Below, piece by piece: positions 41,198-49,543 of a stretch of 64,000 nucleotides of DNA (within the stretch, counting starts at the first letter, position 1; each line of letters begins with the position of its first letter). Below the pieces are notes generated by a model, which was given only the letters and a program-made list of their open reading frames with translations, was not told the origin of the DNA and searched no databases. Source of the DNA: an uncultured Clostridia bacterium. GTDB lineage: Bacteria; Bacillota; Clostridia; UMGS1810. The translations under genes and the position numbers were made by a program. The stretch spans positions 73,815 through 137,814 of the forward strand of contig CAKSPF010000006.1 of the NCBI GenBank assembly GCA_934481345.1, in the 5' to 3' direction.

Positions 41198-42394
41198 TTT
41201 ACTAAGTATTTCAATTGCCTTTTGAAGCTGTGTATCTTCCGAAGCGTCAAGAGCCATTATATTTTTATCGGCATTAAGCTCAACCTTGTAATCCGGCTGT
41301 ATTCCCTTGCCGTGAATACATGTACCGTTTGGAGTATAGTATTTTGCGGTTGTTATTTTAAGTGCGCTTTTGTCAGACAAATCAAAAATAGTCTGAACTA
41401 TGCCTTTTCCGAAAGATTTTTCTCCGACAAGAGTTGCTTTTTTGTGGTCTTTAAGCGCTCCTGCAAGCACCTCGGAGGCACTTGCGCTGTTTCCGTTTAT
41501 AAGAACGCACATCGGAAGGTCAACTTCGTTTTTGTCTGAGTTATAAACGGTTTCTTTGCCGCTTTTTTCTTTTATCGTAATAATTTTTCCTTTGCCGAGA
41601 AGCTTATCTGCTACATTTACAACACCGGTAAGAACACCGCCGGGGTTATCTCTTAAGTCTATGATAAGAGATTTGGCACCGTCTGCTATGAGATTGTCGG
41701 TAAGACGGCTGAAATCAGCGCCGGTATCATCATCAAACTGTGATATTCTTATATAGCCGATATTGTTGTCAAGCATTTTTGTTTTTACTGTCTGGTTTAC
41801 AACCTCTGTTCTCGTAATATCTATTTTTATTTTTTCCGAACCGCGCAGTATGGTGAGCGTCATATCATCGGTTTTTCCGTATTCGCCTACACCGCGCATC
41901 ATATTGATTGCTTCGTTGTAATTATCAATATTGACCGCCGTGTCATTTACACCGACGATTTTATCTCCCGGCAGAATACCGGCTTTTGCCGCCGGTGAAT
42001 CATCAAATGCCGAAAGTACGGTTATATATCCGTCGGTATCGACATATACCTCAACGCCTATTCCTTTATAATTGCCGGTAAGTTCCGACATAAATTCCTT
42101 ATATTCGCTTTTGCTGATATATTCCGTGTACGGGTCGTTAAGTGCCGACACATATCCTTTAAGTGCGTTGTCAGCCATTTTTTCTTTGTCGTAATCATTG
42201 ATGAAGTAATTATCAACATAGGAATTGACTTCACTGAGTCTTGCACCGAGGTTGTCATTCCGGTCAAGCATTGTCCGTATACTGCCCAGAAAGTTGCCGA
42301 GTGACGGTACGAATGCAATTGCCGAAGTATATAAAGCAGTTGTTAAAACAAAGGTTATGAATATGATGGAATATACTCTTTTTTTACTGTACAT
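41195..42394 (-). CDS. ctpA: C-terminal processing peptidase (S41)
   Basis: 399 residues: N-terminal signal anchor (VYSIIFITFVLTTALYTSAIAF), a PDZ domain (about 110-190, with GIGVEVYVDTDGYITVLSAF and AGILPGDKIVGVND), and the S41 protease with catalytic S305 in GNSASASEVLAGAL and K330 in GEKSFGKG, 25 residues apart as in Tsp. A short C-terminal domain follows. Last gene of the ftsE-ftsX-M23-ctpA series, where CtpA may process the hydrolase or other envelope proteins. Confidence 0.95.
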   Translation of the reverse strand: MYSKKRVYSIIFITFVLTTALYTSAIAFVPSLGNFLGSIRTMLDRNDNLGARLSEVNSYVDNYFINDYDKEKMADNALKGYVSALNDPYTEYISKSEYKEFMSELTGNYKGIGVEVYVDTDGYITVLSAFDDSPAAKAGILPGDKIVGVNDTAVNIDNYNEAINMMRGVGEYGKTDDMTLTILRGSEKIKIDITRTEVVNQTVKTKMLDNNIGYIRISQFDDDTGADFSRLTDNLIADGAKSLIIDLRDNPGGVLTGVVNVADKLLGKGKIITIKEKSGKETVYNSDKNEVDLPMCVLINGNSASASEVLAGALKDHKKATLVGEKSFGKGIVQTIFDLSDKSALKITTAKYYTPNGTCIHGKGIQPDYKVELNADKNIMALDASEDTQLQKAIEILSK

Positions 42395-42467
42395 TTTGTC
42401 AACTCCGAAAAAGTTTTTATTAAAATCAAAGTATTAAATAAAGGCTTGTTAATTAGTATATTTAAAA

Positions 42468-43622
42468 TTAATTAAAATATGACATCGGATTGGTTGTGGA
42501 GCCGTTTACCAGGACTTCAAAGTGAAGATGCGGGCCGCTGGACATTCCGGTAGAACCTACCTTAGCTATAACCTGTCCTTTTGTAACGGTTTGTCCTTTT
42601 GATACAAGAAGTGAGCTGCAGTGACCGTACAGCGTAGTGTATCCGCCGCCGTGGTCTATTACAACGTAATTGCCGTATCCTCCGCTGTTCCATCCGGCGA
42701 CAATTACCGTTCCGCTGTTTGCGGCATAGATGTTTGTGCCGTATGAGGCTCCTATATCTACTCCGGCATGTCTTCTGACTTTGCCGGTAATGGGGTGAAC
42801 TCTTGTGCCGTATGGTGATGTGATGGTTGATGATACGCTCGGCCAGGTGAAAGTTCCGCCGACAAAAACCTTGCTTTGCGAAGTCTGTACGGAAAGCTTT
42901 CGTATTTCTTCGCGGGCGGCAGCCTCTGCCTGTTCCTGCTTTTTGAGGGCAGCTTCATAGGAAGCGATGTCTGCCGAAAGGTCATCAATTATTTTTTGGC
43001 TTGCAGCCTGTTTCTGTTTCAATGTTGACATTTGAGAATCGTTTTCCGATTTCAAAGCAACCAAAGAGTTTTTTTCGGCTTCAAGCTCTGATTTTATAGC
43101 CGCAATCTGCTGTTCGACAAGCTTTAATTCATTGAGCCTGTTGCTGTCATATTTTGCAATTTGCTTTACAATGGATATTCTTGAAAGCAGGTCGCTGAAA
43201 GAATTGGCATTTAAAAGAACTTCAAGATATGTGATAGAGCCTCTTTCTATAAGCATTTTTGCCCTGCTGTAATAAGCCTCATATTGCTCTGCACTTTCTT
43301 CCTGTGCTTTTGTAAGCTCAGCCTGCTTTTGTTCAATTTTTGTGTTGGAATTTGATATTTTTGCGGAAAGCTCGTTTATTTTGCCCTGCAATTGAGAAAT
43401 TTCAACATCAATTGAATTTTTTTGTGCCAGTTTATCCGACTTTTCGCTTTTTGCATTTTTAATCTTGGTATTAAGTTCGCCTTTTTGTTTAACGGCGCTG
43501 TCGAGCTTTTGCTGCGCTGTTTCGGCATTTACGGTAAATACCGGATAAACGCTTATAAACGAAACCGCAACAAATGCCACAAGAGCGATTATTGCCATTA
43601 TGCGAACAAATCTTTTACTCAT
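42468..43622 (-). CDS. M23 peptidoglycan hydrolase with coiled coil (EnvC/PcsB-like)
   Basis: 384 residues: signal peptide (IMAIIALVAFVAVSFISVYPVFTVNA-type stretch at residues 8-33), a long coiled coil (about 35-245) and a C-terminal LytM/M23 domain with zinc motifs HAGVD and HLHFE. The coiled coil resembles the part of EnvC and PcsB that contacts FtsX. The gene directly follows ftsX, which strongly suggests that FtsEX controls this hydrolase during cell separation. Both zinc motifs are intact, unlike EnvC itself, so the protein should be an active endopeptidase. Confidence 0.92.
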   Translation of the reverse strand: MSKRFVRIMAIIALVAFVAVSFISVYPVFTVNAETAQQKLDSAVKQKGELNTKIKNAKSEKSDKLAQKNSIDVEISQLQGKINELSAKISNSNTKIEQKQAELTKAQEESAEQYEAYYSRAKMLIERGSITYLEVLLNANSFSDLLSRISIVKQIAKYDSNRLNELKLVEQQIAAIKSELEAEKNSLVALKSENDSQMSTLKQKQAASQKIIDDLSADIASYEAALKKQEQAEAAAREEIRKLSVQTSQSKVFVGGTFTWPSVSSTITSPYGTRVHPITGKVRRHAGVDIGASYGTNIYAANSGTVIVAGWNSGGYGNYVVIDHGGGYTTLYGHCSSLLVSKGQTVTKGQVIAKVGSTGMSSGPHLHFEVLVNGSTTNPMSYFN

Positions 43623-43641
43623 TGGTCCGAAAACCTCCTTA

Positions 43642-44544
43642 TCAGACTTTAAGGTATTTTCTTACAGAGAAGATACTGCCCAAAGCTCCTATTGCAGCTC
43701 CCAAAAGTACATAGGAGCATGCTATTATCTGCCATATGTTGGAAAACTTTAATATACCGAACATAAATGTCATTGATGAAATCCCGCTTGTTATTGCATT
43801 TGAAACAGCAACATAGCAGGAATCGGTGATTGCAAAGGCAATGGCAGCCGAGATAAGTCCCGCAAAAATCCCCTCAAATACAAACGGCCAGCGTATATAT
43901 GCATCCGTTGCGCCTACATATTTCATAATATTTATTTCTCTGCGGCGGTTGTGAACAGTAAGCTTTATGGTATTTGAAATAATAAAAATACTTATTAGCA
44001 TAAAGATAATCACAATCCACATGGAAACCCTTTTTATAATACGGGTATATTTATTTATAATGTTAACAACGTCCTGCCTGTTTGCGACACTTTCGACGCC
44101 GTCTATCTTTCCGAGCTTGTCTGCAACCTCTTTTGCATACGAGAGGTCGTCCAGAGTTATTTTAAACGAATCTGAAATAACATCGTCCGGCAGACCGGAA
44201 AATGATTGTTTTTCACTGCTTGAAAGAGATTTTTTAAAATCTTTAAAGGTCTTTTCGCCTGTTTCAAAGCTGACGCTGTCTACATGCTTAATCTTTTTGA
44301 TAGTATTTGATATATTCTGAATCTGACCGCCGTACTTGGCTTCTTTTGTAATATATGCCTGTATCTGGCATTGGTCTGCAATCTGTTCTCCGAAGTGATT
44401 TACATTCATTGTTACCACCATAAACACGCCGAATATGAACAGGCATGAGGTAACAACAATGATAGAGGCAACAGTCATAAGACCGTTTTTAATCATACCG
44501 GAAAAAGCCTCCGCAATAAATCTGCGAAAATTTCTAATCCACAT
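43642..44544 (-). CDS. ftsX: cell-division ABC transporter permease FtsX
   Basis: 300 residues with the FtsX topology: one N-terminal membrane helix (LMTVASIIVVTSCLFIFGVFMVVT), an extracellular loop (about 50-155), and three C-terminal helices (WIVIIFMLISIFIISNTI, GIFAGLISAAIAFAI, IIACSYVLLGAAIGALGSIF). I choose the ATG at 44544 (MWIRNFRRF), which overlaps the ftsE end by 11 bases and has AAGGTGG upstream. With FtsE it transmits ATP hydrolysis to the adjacent M23 hydrolase. Confidence 0.96.
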   Translation of the reverse strand: MWIRNFRRFIAEAFSGMIKNGLMTVASIIVVTSCLFIFGVFMVVTMNVNHFGEQIADQCQIQAYITKEAKYGGQIQNISNTIKKIKHVDSVSFETGEKTFKDFKKSLSSSEKQSFSGLPDDVISDSFKITLDDLSYAKEVADKLGKIDGVESVANRQDVVNIINKYTRIIKRVSMWIVIIFMLISIFIISNTIKLTVHNRRREINIMKYVGATDAYIRWPFVFEGIFAGLISAAIAFAITDSCYVAVSNAITSGISSMTFMFGILKFSNIWQIIACSYVLLGAAIGALGSIFSVRKYLKV

Positions 44545-45220
44545 TTGTGTAACCACCTTTTTCTTCATCGCGGGTAATGGAGCCTTTGTCGATTACGATT
44601 ACCCTCTTTTGCATTTCATTAACGATTTTTTCAGCATGAGTTGCCATTACAACAGTGGTTCCCCGTCTGTTGATGTCCTCAAGAATATTCATAATTTCCA
44701 TTGCGGTATCGGGGTCGAGGTTTCCCGTAGGCTCGTCCGCAATCAATACAACAGGGTTGTTTACGATAGCTCTTGCTATGGCAACTCTCTGCTGTTCGCC
44801 GCCGGAAAGCTGGCTCGGATACATTTTTGCTTTTTGGGCAAGTCCCACCATGCTGAGTACGTTCGGAACGTTTTTGCGTATTTCTCTGTTTGACGCACCT
44901 ACGATTTCCATGGCATATGCTACATTTTCCTGTACGGTTTTGTGAGGCAGAAGTCTGAAGTCCTGGAACACAACGCCGATTGTCCTTCTGAAATACGGTA
45001 TCTCTCTGCGTTTTAAGTCGCATACATCTATACCGTTTATTAAAATGCTGCCGCTTGTGGCGTCTTCCTCTTTCATAATAAGCTTGATTATGGTGGATTT
45101 GCCGGCAGCGCTGCTTCCTACAAGAAATACAAACTCGCCCTTTTCGATGGAAAAAGAGATTCCGTTAAGCGCAGGGAAGCCGTTATCATATATTTTTGAT
45201 ACATTATCAAACTGAATCAA
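44534..45220 (-). CDS. ftsE: cell-division ATP-binding protein FtsE
   Basis: 228-residue ABC ATPase. Walker A GSSAAGKST, signature LSGGEQQRVAIARAIV, Walker B VLIADEPTGNLD, and switch histidine ATHAEK. I choose the TTG at 45220 (read as Met-Ile-Gln-Phe-Asp-Asn-Val), since AGGAG lies 9 bases upstream and FtsE proteins start this way. It is 12 bases after the CdaR-like gene and overlaps ftsX, so the three are probably one operon. Confidence 0.96.
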   Translation of the reverse strand: MIQFDNVSKIYDNGFPALNGISFSIEKGEFVFLVGSSAAGKSTIIKLIMKEEDATSGSILINGIDVCDLKRREIPYFRRTIGVVFQDFRLLPHKTVQENVAYAMEIVGASNREIRKNVPNVLSMVGLAQKAKMYPSQLSGGEQQRVAIARAIVNNPVVLIADEPTGNLDPDTAMEIMNILEDINRRGTTVVMATHAEKIVNEMQKRVIVIDKGSITRDEEKGGYTNVD

Positions 45221-45232
45221 TTTGCACAACTC

Positions 45233-46318
45233 CTAAAGCTTCATCGTGTTTGACTGAAGGTATTTGTTAACCATCATCGCAACCTTGAATATGATTGCCT
45301 GGTCAAATACTCTTAAATCAAGCCCGGTGATTTTTTGAATTTTGTCAAGTCTGTATACAAGCGTATTTCTGTGTACATAAAGCTGACGTGATGTTTCAGA
45401 AACATTGAGGTTATTTTCAAAGAATTTCTGTATGGTAAATATAATTTCCTGGTCAAGTTCATCTATTGAGCCTTTTTTGAACACTTCCGTCAGAAACAGC
45501 TCGCAAAGAGTCGTAGGAAGCTGATAAATTAATCTTCCTATGCCCAAATCCTCATAACTGAGTATGAATTTCTCGTCATCAAACACTTTGCCTACTTCGA
45601 GTGCAACTCTTGCCTCTTTGTATGAGCGGGCAATTTCCTTGACATTGCTTACGATTGTACCTATTCCGACTACAGCTTTTGCCATTACCTCGGTATTGAT
45701 GTTATGGCAGATGCCTTTTGCGGTTTCCTGAAGTTCACTCAGGCTGCAATCGCTTTTAAGCTCTTTTACAAGGGCAACATTGTTTTCATCTATGCTTACT
45801 ATAAAGTCGTTTTGTTTGTTCGGAAACATTCCTTCAATGAGCTCAAGAACGGAGAAATCAGAAATCTTTTCTGTCTGAATCAAAAATACAACCCGTTTTG
45901 CCTCAATCGGTATATGGAGCTCTGCCGCTTTGGCAAGAATATCTCCCGGAAGGATATTATCAAGCAAAAAGTTCTTTATAAAGTTAAGCTTGTCATGCTT
46001 GTCATCATAAAGCGTCTTGATAGATGAAAAACTTACATTTAAAATGTCAACATAGTTGCGGGCGAGAGTGTCATCGCCTTTTACAAATATTATATATTCG
46101 ATCTTTCCCATTGTAACTATCGGCTTGTATGTAAAACCGTTATAGGTAAAGGTGTCGGTATTGTCTGCGGTAAAGCTCAGAACGCACTCTAAGTCGTTGC
46201 TGCTTATGCAGGAATCGTTTGATGACACAACAAAGCCGCTGTCTGTAATAATTCCAAGGTCGCGGTTCATTACTTCTTTCATCTGGTGAGTCATTTGCTG
46301 AAAAAGTCTAACATTCAT
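45233..46318 (-). CDS. CdaR/PucR-family transcriptional regulator
   Basis: 361 residues. The N-terminal part (VRLFQQMTHQMKEVMNRDLG, then IITDSGFVVSSND) matches the sugar-diacid recognition domain of CdaR; a GGDEF-like middle region follows (ELIEGMFPNKQNDFIVSIDENN to AKAVVGIG); the C-terminal PucR-type helix-turn-helix is FFENNLNVSETSRQLYVHRN with TLVYRLDKI. I choose the ATG at 46318 behind GAGGTGG. It is the first gene of the unit leading into ftsEX, an unexpected partner for a carbon-source type regulator. Confidence 0.88.
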   Translation of the reverse strand: MNVRLFQQMTHQMKEVMNRDLGIITDSGFVVSSNDSCISSNDLECVLSFTADNTDTFTYNGFTYKPIVTMGKIEYIIFVKGDDTLARNYVDILNVSFSSIKTLYDDKHDKLNFIKNFLLDNILPGDILAKAAELHIPIEAKRVVFLIQTEKISDFSVLELIEGMFPNKQNDFIVSIDENNVALVKELKSDCSLSELQETAKGICHNINTEVMAKAVVGIGTIVSNVKEIARSYKEARVALEVGKVFDDEKFILSYEDLGIGRLIYQLPTTLCELFLTEVFKKGSIDELDQEIIFTIQKFFENNLNVSETSRQLYVHRNTLVYRLDKIQKITGLDLRVFDQAIIFKVAMMVNKYLQSNTMKL

Positions 46319-46650
46319 ATAATCCACCTCATTAATAATATTTTTTGTTTCTATAGGAGCAGTGCTCCGGGTATTTGAGATTGCCGTTTCCGAAAAATCC
46401 CGACAATATATCAATTATAATAATATAGATAGTTATATAATAAGCTTTTTTCAATAGTTTTGCAATAAATCAGTGAGTTTTTCTATACAAACTGTACAAA
46501 AACGATAAAAGCAGACATTTTTTTTGGTTATTTTAACAACAAAATTCTGTGTTTTAAATCCGTTTATTAACAATTTGTTCAAAAACTATATTTTGGAATA
46601 ATTAGAAACAAAGACAAGTATAATTAAATAGAATATTTTACATATAAGGA
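46319..46650. other. divergent intergenic region between the CdaR-like gene and bofA
   Basis: About 330 AT-rich bases. A minus-strand promoter candidate has -35 TTGCAA (46460-46465) and -10 TATTAT (46437-46442), 17-base spacing, giving a leader of about 110 bases for the CdaR-like gene that contains the hairpin GGAGC-ACT-GCTCC. On the plus side no good sigma-A promoter is seen before bofA, which fits expression from a sporulation sigma factor but does not show it. No gene was seen in it. Confidence 0.5.
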
Positions 46651-46926
46651 ATGATGGCTTTGCAGATGACATTTTCAATAGCGGTTGGATATATTTTAGG
46701 TATAATGATTGTATTTGTGCTGGCAAGAATATCGCTCAAACCGATTAAGTTTATAATTAAGATACTTATGAACAGCGTCGCCGGAGGTGCGGTTTTGCTG
46801 TTGATTAACACGCTTGGCAAATTTGCCGGAATACATATAGGTATAAATGCGATTACAGCCGTCGCGGTTGGGCTTTTCGGACTGCCTGCGGTAATTCTTA
46901 TGCTGCTTTTGCAGTTGTTTTTTTAA
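46651..46926 (+). CDS. bofA: BofA-family pro-sigma-K processing inhibitor-like protein
   Basis: 91 residues, almost entirely hydrophobic. A first helix (FSIAVGYILGIMIVFVLARI), the conserved NSVAGGAVLLLINTLGKFAGI, and GINAITAVAVGLFGLPAVILMLLLQ match BofA. In Bacillus BofA holds the SpoIVFB protease inactive in the forespore membrane. Its presence points to an endospore-forming lineage. The start is uncertain: ATG at 46651 or 46654 lies very close to AAGGA, and a TTG at 46660 has better spacing. Confidence 0.82.
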   Translation: MMALQMTFSIAVGYILGIMIVFVLARISLKPIKFIIKILMNSVAGGAVLLLINTLGKFAGIHIGINAITAVAVGLFGLPAVILMLLLQLFF

Positions 46927-46937
46927 CTGTGCATCAA

Positions 46938-46961
46938 AAAACCCGGCGAAAACCGGGTTTT
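46938..46961. terminator. bidirectional terminator between bofA and rpsR
   Basis: AAAACCCGG (46938-46946) and CCGGGTTTT (46953-46961) with a 6-base loop; T-rich on both strands. It ends bofA from the left and the rpsF-ssb-rpsR operon from the right. Confidence 0.92.
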
Positions 46962-46967
46962 AAAAAA

Positions 46968-47204
46968 TCAGTCTGATGTATAAGGGAGAAGTGCAATGTG
47001 TCTTGCTCTCTTAATAGCAACGGTGAGCTGTCTCTGATGCTTTGCACAGTTACCGCTTATTCTTCTCGGAAGAATTTTAGCTCTTTCGGAAACGTATCTT
47101 CTGAGCTTTGCTATATCCTTATAGTCAATTTCAGCAACTTTATCTACACAAAAAGCGCAAACTTTCTTTTTGGGCTTTCTGCGGAATTGTTTTTCTTCAG
47201 CCAT
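46968..47204 (-). CDS. rpsR: 30S ribosomal protein S18
   Basis: 78-residue S18, which binds with S6 at the platform of the small subunit. RRKPKKKVCAFC, YKDIAKLRRYVSERAKILPRR and CAKHQRQLTVAIKRARHIALLPY are diagnostic. It keeps a CxxC plus a third cysteine, the zinc-binding (C+) form of the protein. Last gene of rpsF-ssb-rpsR. Confidence 0.98.
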   Translation of the reverse strand: MAEEKQFRRKPKKKVCAFCVDKVAEIDYKDIAKLRRYVSERAKILPRRISGNCAKHQRQLTVAIKRARHIALLPYTSD

Positions 47205-47241
47205 GATAGTAAACCTCCTTTAATTATTTCTGCAATCAAGA

Positions 47242-47661
47242 TTAGAACGGCAGATCATCATCGGCAGGCATCGGCATAAATCCGTCGTCTGCACCGAAAG
47301 AATTTGATGCGGTGTTGTTTTCTCCGCCGGCAGGAGCAGGTGCTGAACCCTTGCTGTCAACAAAATAAATTTCATCGGCAACAACTTCTGTCACATATAC
47401 TCTCTGACCGTCTCTTTCGTAATTTCTTGTCTGAATAGAACCAACAAGGCCGACCATACGTCCTTTTGCAAAGAACTTGGAAATAAATTCAGCCTGCTGT
47501 CTCCATGCAACACAGTTTATGAAGTCTGCGTCATAATTTCCCTCGGCATTTCTGAAGCGTCTGTTAATTGCAATTGTAAAGCTGCAAACGCTTACGCCGC
47601 TTCCGGTAGTTTTAAGCTCGGGATCTCTTGTGAGCCTGCCTACCAAAATCGCTTTGTTCAT
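47242..47661 (-). CDS. ssb: single-stranded DNA-binding protein
   Basis: 139 residues: OB fold (MNKAILVGRLTRDPELKTTG, then FINCVAWRQQAEFISKFFAKG), a short low-complexity linker rich in Ala, Pro, Gly and Asn, and the acidic tip DDDLPF that recruits partner proteins. It lies between rpsF and rpsR, the usual position in Firmicutes. Confidence 0.98.
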   Translation of the reverse strand: MNKAILVGRLTRDPELKTTGSGVSVCSFTIAINRRFRNAEGNYDADFINCVAWRQQAEFISKFFAKGRMVGLVGSIQTRNYERDGQRVYVTEVVADEIYFVDSKGSAPAPAGGENNTASNSFGADDGFMPMPADDDLPF

Positions 47662-47680
47662 TTAATAACACCGTCTTTCA

Positions 47681-47971
47681 TTATTTTTTGATTACGATAT
47701 TTCTTAAAATACCGTCTGTGATGTTATATACTCTTTCGAGCTCTGCTATGAACTCTGCCTGGCTCTCAAAATTAATCAAAACATAGTAACCCTCTGTTTT
47801 GTAATTGATTGGATATGCCAGTCTTCTCTTGCCCCATACGTCAACAGATTCCGTTGTAGCGTTGTCGGCAATAAGAGTTTTGAACTTTTCTGTGATTGCA
47901 TTAATCTGGTCTTCTGCTAAAGAAGCGTCGATAACAAAGATGGTTTCGTATTTGTTCTTAACATTCTCCAT
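47681..47971 (-). CDS. rpsF: 30S ribosomal protein S6
   Basis: 96-residue S6. YETIFVIDASLAEDQI and GKRRLAYPINYKTEGYYVLINFE are typical. Starts at ATG behind AGAAGGAGGTGA. First gene of rpsF-ssb-rpsR, with its own promoter. Confidence 0.98.
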   Translation of the reverse strand: MENVKNKYETIFVIDASLAEDQINAITEKFKTLIADNATTESVDVWGKRRLAYPINYKTEGYYVLINFESQAEFIAELERVYNITDGILRNIVIKK

Positions 47972-48040
47972 TCTGATTCACCTCCTTCTGGACTCTGGCC
48001 CCGAAAAAAACTCCGGAGCAAGGAAGCACGAAAAACGTGC
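47972..48040 (-). promoter_or_regulatory. rpsF leader with possible S6:S18-binding hairpin
   Basis: The roughly 70-base leader folds into GCACG-TTTTT-CGTGC and a second hairpin CTCCG/CGGGG with an 11-base loop containing a T-run. Many bacteria carry a S6:S18-binding structure with a CCG bulge in this leader for feedback control. A CCG is present, but I cannot confirm the motif by eye. Confidence 0.3.
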
Positions 48041-48046
48041 TATAAT

Positions 48047-48075
48047 AGTATATAACAAAAGAAGGAATTTGTCAA
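48047..48075 (-). promoter_or_regulatory. promoter of rpsF-ssb-rpsR
   Basis: Perfect -35 TTGACA (48070-48075) and -10 TATACT (48047-48052), 17-base spacing. Confidence 0.88.
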
Positions 48076-48100
48076 ATGTTTTTTTGATGAAATTTTAAAT

Positions 48101-48129
48101 AAAAATACCGCAGAGCAAAGTCTGCGGTA
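48101..48129 (-). terminator. terminator after the dacA-like gene
   Basis: TACCGCAGA/TCTGCGGTA stem (48106-48114, 48121-48129), 6-base loop, followed on the minus strand by TTTTTATTT. Confidence 0.92.
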
Positions 48130-48134
48130 CAAAT

Positions 48135-49424
48135 TTATTTTTTCCGTTTATCTATTTTCAGTTGCTTTTTTCTGTTGAATATCAACGTGGACCATACAAA
48201 TATTATAAGAAGTATTCCGAGGGTAACGAGAAGCGCGGGTGCGGAGATAACCTTCCATATGCTCTTGAAAAAGCCTTTGATATTGTCGGCTCTGACAGCC
48301 TGCGGCGATGTCAGTACGATAGAGGAATACTCTTCGCCGGAATACATTATGTGAACGACTCCCAGTGCCTGTCCTTTGGTAATCGGCGCTTTGATTCCCT
48401 TTTCCTTTTCAACCTTGATTTTAAGCTTTTTTTCGTCATATCCCTTTGGCAGATTTACAAACAGATCCTCCGGTGCTTCAAGCAAAATTCTGTCTGTTTC
48501 CTTGCCGTTATTCAGCTCAACCTCGGCGAGAATATCACCTCTTTTGATTACCTTTACGGGTGTGTAAAACTCTGTGCCGTATCTTATGAGGGCTCTGGAG
48601 TCTTCGTAGGAATAATTTAAGTTTCCGTCATAAGGCGAGTCGGCAACAAGGCATAAAAGATCGATGTCGTTTGTTTCGTACTGCAAAATCAGTCCGCATT
48701 TTGAATCGTTTATATATGAGGTTTTTACTCCCTTTGCCTTTGAGGTGTAGTATTTATCAGAAGAGTAACGCGTAATAAATTTGTTTGAATTCGGAAGATA
48801 ACGCGTCTGTCTGTATTTATTGGTAGGCTGGATTTCATGCATACCGGTGTTTACAATCTCGGCGAAAAAGTCATTTGACATAGCGTGCTTTGTGATTATA
48901 TACATATCGTCAAGCGTTGTATACTGCTTTTCGTCCGGATAACCCGTAGGGTTTGTAAATTTAGTATTGAGCGCTCCGAGAGCAACAGCCTTTTCGTTCA
49001 TTTTTTTTATAAATTTGCTGCGTGATTCAAACGAATACTCAGCTATAACTTCTGCGGCATCACCGGCGTCATAAAGAAGCATTCCGTACAGCAGGTCTTT
49101 CAAAGTAAGCGTTTCATCGGCAAGGATACCCATGTTTCCGAAGGAATAGTCATACCCTGCGAGGGTATCTGCTTTGGCGGTTATTGCTTCGTTTTTGTCA
49201 AGCATGTTTTCTATCGCGACAATTGCCGTCATTATTTTCACAAATCCGCCCGGGGCAATTTTGGCATCGCTGTTTGACTTATACAGGGTTTTGCCGCTGC
49301 CGAGATCTACTAAAAGCGCTTCCTTTGATTTGATGTCGGGTTCGCCGTTTGCGGCATATGCATTTATATTTAAGCCGGCGGCAGCCAGCGCTATGATAAA
49401 AACAAAACACAAAAATCTTTTCAT
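48135..49424 (-). CDS. catalytically degenerate D-Ala-D-Ala carboxypeptidase homologue (S11/PBP5-like)
   Basis: 429 residues from the ATG at 49424 (AAAGGA upstream): signal peptide (FLCFVFIIALAAAGLNINAYAA), an S11 transpeptidase-fold domain, a PBP5-like C-terminal beta domain (about 285-375) and a C-terminal membrane helix (LLVTLGILLIIFVWSTLIF). All three active-site motifs are altered. SxxK is replaced by G60-F-V-K63, SxN by D119-A-G121 and KTG by K234-T-S236. The framework around them is well preserved (KIMTAIVAIENML, LKDLLYGMLLY, MNEKAVALGALNTKFTNPTG). It is therefore probably not an enzyme but a structural or sensory pseudoenzyme at the cell surface. Confidence 0.88.
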   Translation of the reverse strand: MKRFLCFVFIIALAAAGLNINAYAANGEPDIKSKEALLVDLGSGKTLYKSNSDAKIAPGGFVKIMTAIVAIENMLDKNEAITAKADTLAGYDYSFGNMGILADETLTLKDLLYGMLLYDAGDAAEVIAEYSFESRSKFIKKMNEKAVALGALNTKFTNPTGYPDEKQYTTLDDMYIITKHAMSNDFFAEIVNTGMHEIQPTNKYRQTRYLPNSNKFITRYSSDKYYTSKAKGVKTSYINDSKCGLILQYETNDIDLLCLVADSPYDGNLNYSYEDSRALIRYGTEFYTPVKVIKRGDILAEVELNNGKETDRILLEAPEDLFVNLPKGYDEKKLKIKVEKEKGIKAPITKGQALGVVHIMYSGEEYSSIVLTSPQAVRADNIKGFFKSIWKVISAPALLVTLGILLIIFVWSTLIFNRKKQLKIDKRKK

Positions 49425-49514
49425 ACTTTTTTCCTTTCGCGAGAGATATATAATTATTTTAACATAACATATCAAAATAATCCATTAAAAAAGTATGATA
49501 ATTTTGTTAAAATA

Positions 49515-49541
49515 AAAAGCCGGAAAAATTCCGGCTTTTTT
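49515..49541 (-). terminator. terminator after the APH-fold kinase gene
   Basis: AAAAAGCCGGAA and TTCCGGCTTTTTT with a 3-base loop, T-rich on both strands. It ends the kinase gene 3 bases after its stop. Confidence 0.92.
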
Positions 49542-49543
49542 GC

